From Trabulsiella odontotermitis (GTDB lineage Bacteria > Pseudomonadota > Gammaproteobacteria > Enterobacterales > Enterobacteriaceae), in assembly GCF_030053895.1 (NCBI RefSeq), contig NZ_CP125781.1:1116001-1180000 (forward strand): DNA of 64,000 nt. Reading direction: 5' to 3'. Of this stretch, positions 62,707 through 64,000 are shown one piece after another. Below the pieces are notes generated by a model that had not been told where the DNA came from, searched no databases, and worked only from the letters and a program-made list of their open reading frames with translations. A program made the translations under genes and the position numbers. The stretch's first letter is position 1. Each line of letters begins with the position of its first letter.

Positions 62707-64000
62707 GTATTAATTCCCAGCCGCTGCATTCTCGACAATAACGTGGTGCGTTTCAGCCCAAGCTTGTTGGCTGCTCCTCTCGGTCCGGCGACAATACCGT
62801 TGGTTTCACGCAGCGCCTGCAGAATACGCGCCCGCTCGTCGTCGTCGTTTTCCGGCGTTTGCGGGTCGAACATAGCGGGCAGTTTGCGCGTGGTGATGTG
62901 AACAGGGGCGACCGGAGCCGTTGCCGGGGGGATTTTCAGCTCGTTGAGTTGCAGGTTCAGCGTGCTGCCTTCGGTGAGGATCACCGCGCGTTCAATCACG
63001 TTCTGCAGTTCCCGCGCGTTACCTGGCCACGGGTAGCGACACAACGCCTGGATCCCGGCGGCAGGCACGGTATCGATGGTTTTATTCATGCGCGCCGCCA
63101 GCTTGCGGGTAAAGCTGGTCACCAGCGGCGGAATATCCTCCGGGCGATCGCGTAGCGGCGGCACTTCCACCGGGAAGACGTTCAGGCGGTAAAAGAGATC
63201 GCTGCGGAAGGTTTTCTCGTCGACCATCTGCTTCAGATTGCGGTTGGTGGCCGCTACCACGCGCACGTCCACCGGGATCACCTGGTGACCGCCCACGCGT
63301 TCAATTTCACGCTCCTGGAGAACCCGCAGCAGTTTGGGCTGAAGCTCAAGCGGCATATCGCCAATCTCGTCGAGAAACAGCGTCCCGCCTTTCGCCATTT
63401 CAAAACGTCCGATATGGGTGCTGGTGGCGCCGGTGAATGCCCCTTTCTCATGACCGAACAGATCGCTTTCCAGCAGACTTGCCGGAATAGCCGCACAGTT
63501 TATTTTCACCAGCGGCCCGGCAGAACGTGGGCTGAGCTTATGGATTGCGCGGGCGATAAGCTCCTTGCCGGTACCCGTTTCTCCCAGTAGTAAAACCGTG
63601 CTGTCGCTGGTGGCGACGATTTCCACCTGGCGGAGTAAATTTTTCATCGCCGTGCTTTGAAAAATAATGTCGTTCAGGCTTTCGGCATTCTGGATTTGTT
63701 CGTTAAGCCAGGTATTTTCCTGTTTTAACGTATCCTTAAGTCGGGTTATTTCATCCCAGGCGTTGGAATTATCCACGCCAATGCTGATCCGCGAGGCAAT
63801 TTGCCCTAACAGGGAACAGACGGCGGGGGTAAATGCGCTGATATCGGTATGGGCAAGGATCAGGATCCCCGGCGAGTGGGAATTAAAGGTCAGCGGTAAT
63901 AACAGCGCGACCTGCATGCCAGCACAATAAAGATCGTGCAACAGCGGTTCAGTGGTTTCTGCGCTCAGGGCAACCGCCTGCGGATGCTGGAGCCGGTTTT
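62694..64000 (-). CDS. hyfR: Sigma-54-dependent activator HyfR (5' end beyond window)
   Basis: The frame is open to the window edge, giving about 435 C-terminal residues of a protein that is about 670 aa in E. coli. Visible parts are the end of a GAF-like sensory domain, the AAA+ domain and the Fis-type helix-turn-helix. The AAA+ domain has GETGTGKE, GAFTGA and FLDEIGDM; the HTH is AANKLGLKRTTLLSRMQRL. It is very similar to FhlA, encoded at 45.8-47.9 kb. By position it is HyfR, activator of hyf. In E. coli hyfR is codirectional with hyf; here it is inverted. Confidence 0.9.
   Translation of the reverse strand, partial: NRLQHPQAVALSAETTEPLLHDLYCAGMQVALLLPLTFNSHSPGILILAHTDISAFTPAVCSLLGQIASRISIGVDNSNAWDEITRLKDTLKQENTWLNEQIQNAESLNDIIFQSTAMKNLLRQVEIVATSDSTVLLLGETGTGKELIARAIHKLSPRSAGPLVKINCAAIPASLLESDLFGHEKGAFTGATSTHIGRFEMAKGGTLFLDEIGDMPLELQPKLLRVLQEREIERVGGHQVIPVDVRVVAATNRNLKQMVDEKTFRSDLFYRLNVFPVEVPPLRDRPEDIPPLVTSFTRKLAARMNKTIDTVPAAGIQALCRYPWPGNARELQNVIERAVILTEGSTLNLQLNELKIPPATAPVAPVHITTRKLPAMFDPQTPENDDDERARILQALRETNGIVAGPRGAANKLGLKRTTLLSRMQRLGINTREL

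Overview
The window is a chromosomal segment of an enterobacterium (family Enterobacteriaceae). Gene content and order follow the E. coli/Salmonella backbone from the glucarate genes through barA, relA, pyrG-eno, the ygc cluster, the cysJIH and cysDNC loci, ftsB-ispDF-truD-surE-pcm-nlpD-rpoS, mutS and the hyp operon. Protein lengths match E. coli within a few residues. The genus cannot be fixed from this sequence alone. A hydrogenase-4 (hyf) operon at the place where E. coli has hyc points to a relative such as Trabulsiella, Citrobacter or Kosakonia rather than Escherichia itself. I see no tRNA, rRNA, insertion sequence, prophage or CRISPR array.

Layout. 1-3.5 kb: D-glucarate catabolism (gudX 3' part, gudD, glycerate kinase). 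3.5-10.8 kb: barA, rlmD, relA, mazG, with no mazEF. 11-16.5 kb: pyrG, eno, an inserted RpiR-type regulator plus nanE-like pair, and queE. 16.6-25.6 kb: the ygc cluster of unknown substrate. It has a kinase (ygcE) and MFS transporter (yqcE) on one strand, and a dehydrogenase, FAD oxidase, MFS transporter and two electron-transfer-flavoprotein subunits (ygcWUSRQ) on the other. A GlpP-like antiterminator gene (ygcP) closes it. 25.6-34.8 kb: queD, sulfate assimilation (cysJIH, cysDNC) and iap, with no CRISPR-Cas between cysH and iap. 34.9-44.2 kb: ygbE, ftsB, ispD, ispF, truD, surE, pcm, nlpD, rpoS, mutS. 44.3-45.8 kb: a SymE-like gene, an NlpC/P60 endopeptidase and ygbA. 45.8-64 kb: fhlA-hypEDCBA on the minus strand, diverging from hyfABCDEFGHIJ, with hyfR facing back and running off the window.

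The most striking observation is in the 319-bp region between yqcE and ygcW. Both divergent transcripts appear to begin with about 20 nt of leader and then meet a strong intrinsic terminator before the first gene. The leaders are near copies of each other: 22 of 28 positions are identical. Each can form an alternative 6-7 bp hairpin that uses part of the terminator 5' arm. Two of its base pairs covary between the copies (C-G versus U-A, and G-C versus A-U). Each promoter also has a CRP-like site placed as in class II activation. Because ygcP encodes a GlpP-family antiterminator, the simplest reading is that YgcP binds these two leader hairpins and switches both operons on together in response to a phosphorylated metabolite, perhaps the product of the YgcE kinase.

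The second notable feature is the gas-producing locus. A complete hyf structural operon (formate hydrogenlyase-2 type, with the extra membrane subunits HyfD, HyfE and HyfF) replaces hyc beside hyp. A clear sigma-54 promoter stands in front of hyfA and another in front of hypA. The regulators FhlA and HyfR flank the locus. HycA and the HycI-type protease are not present in the window.
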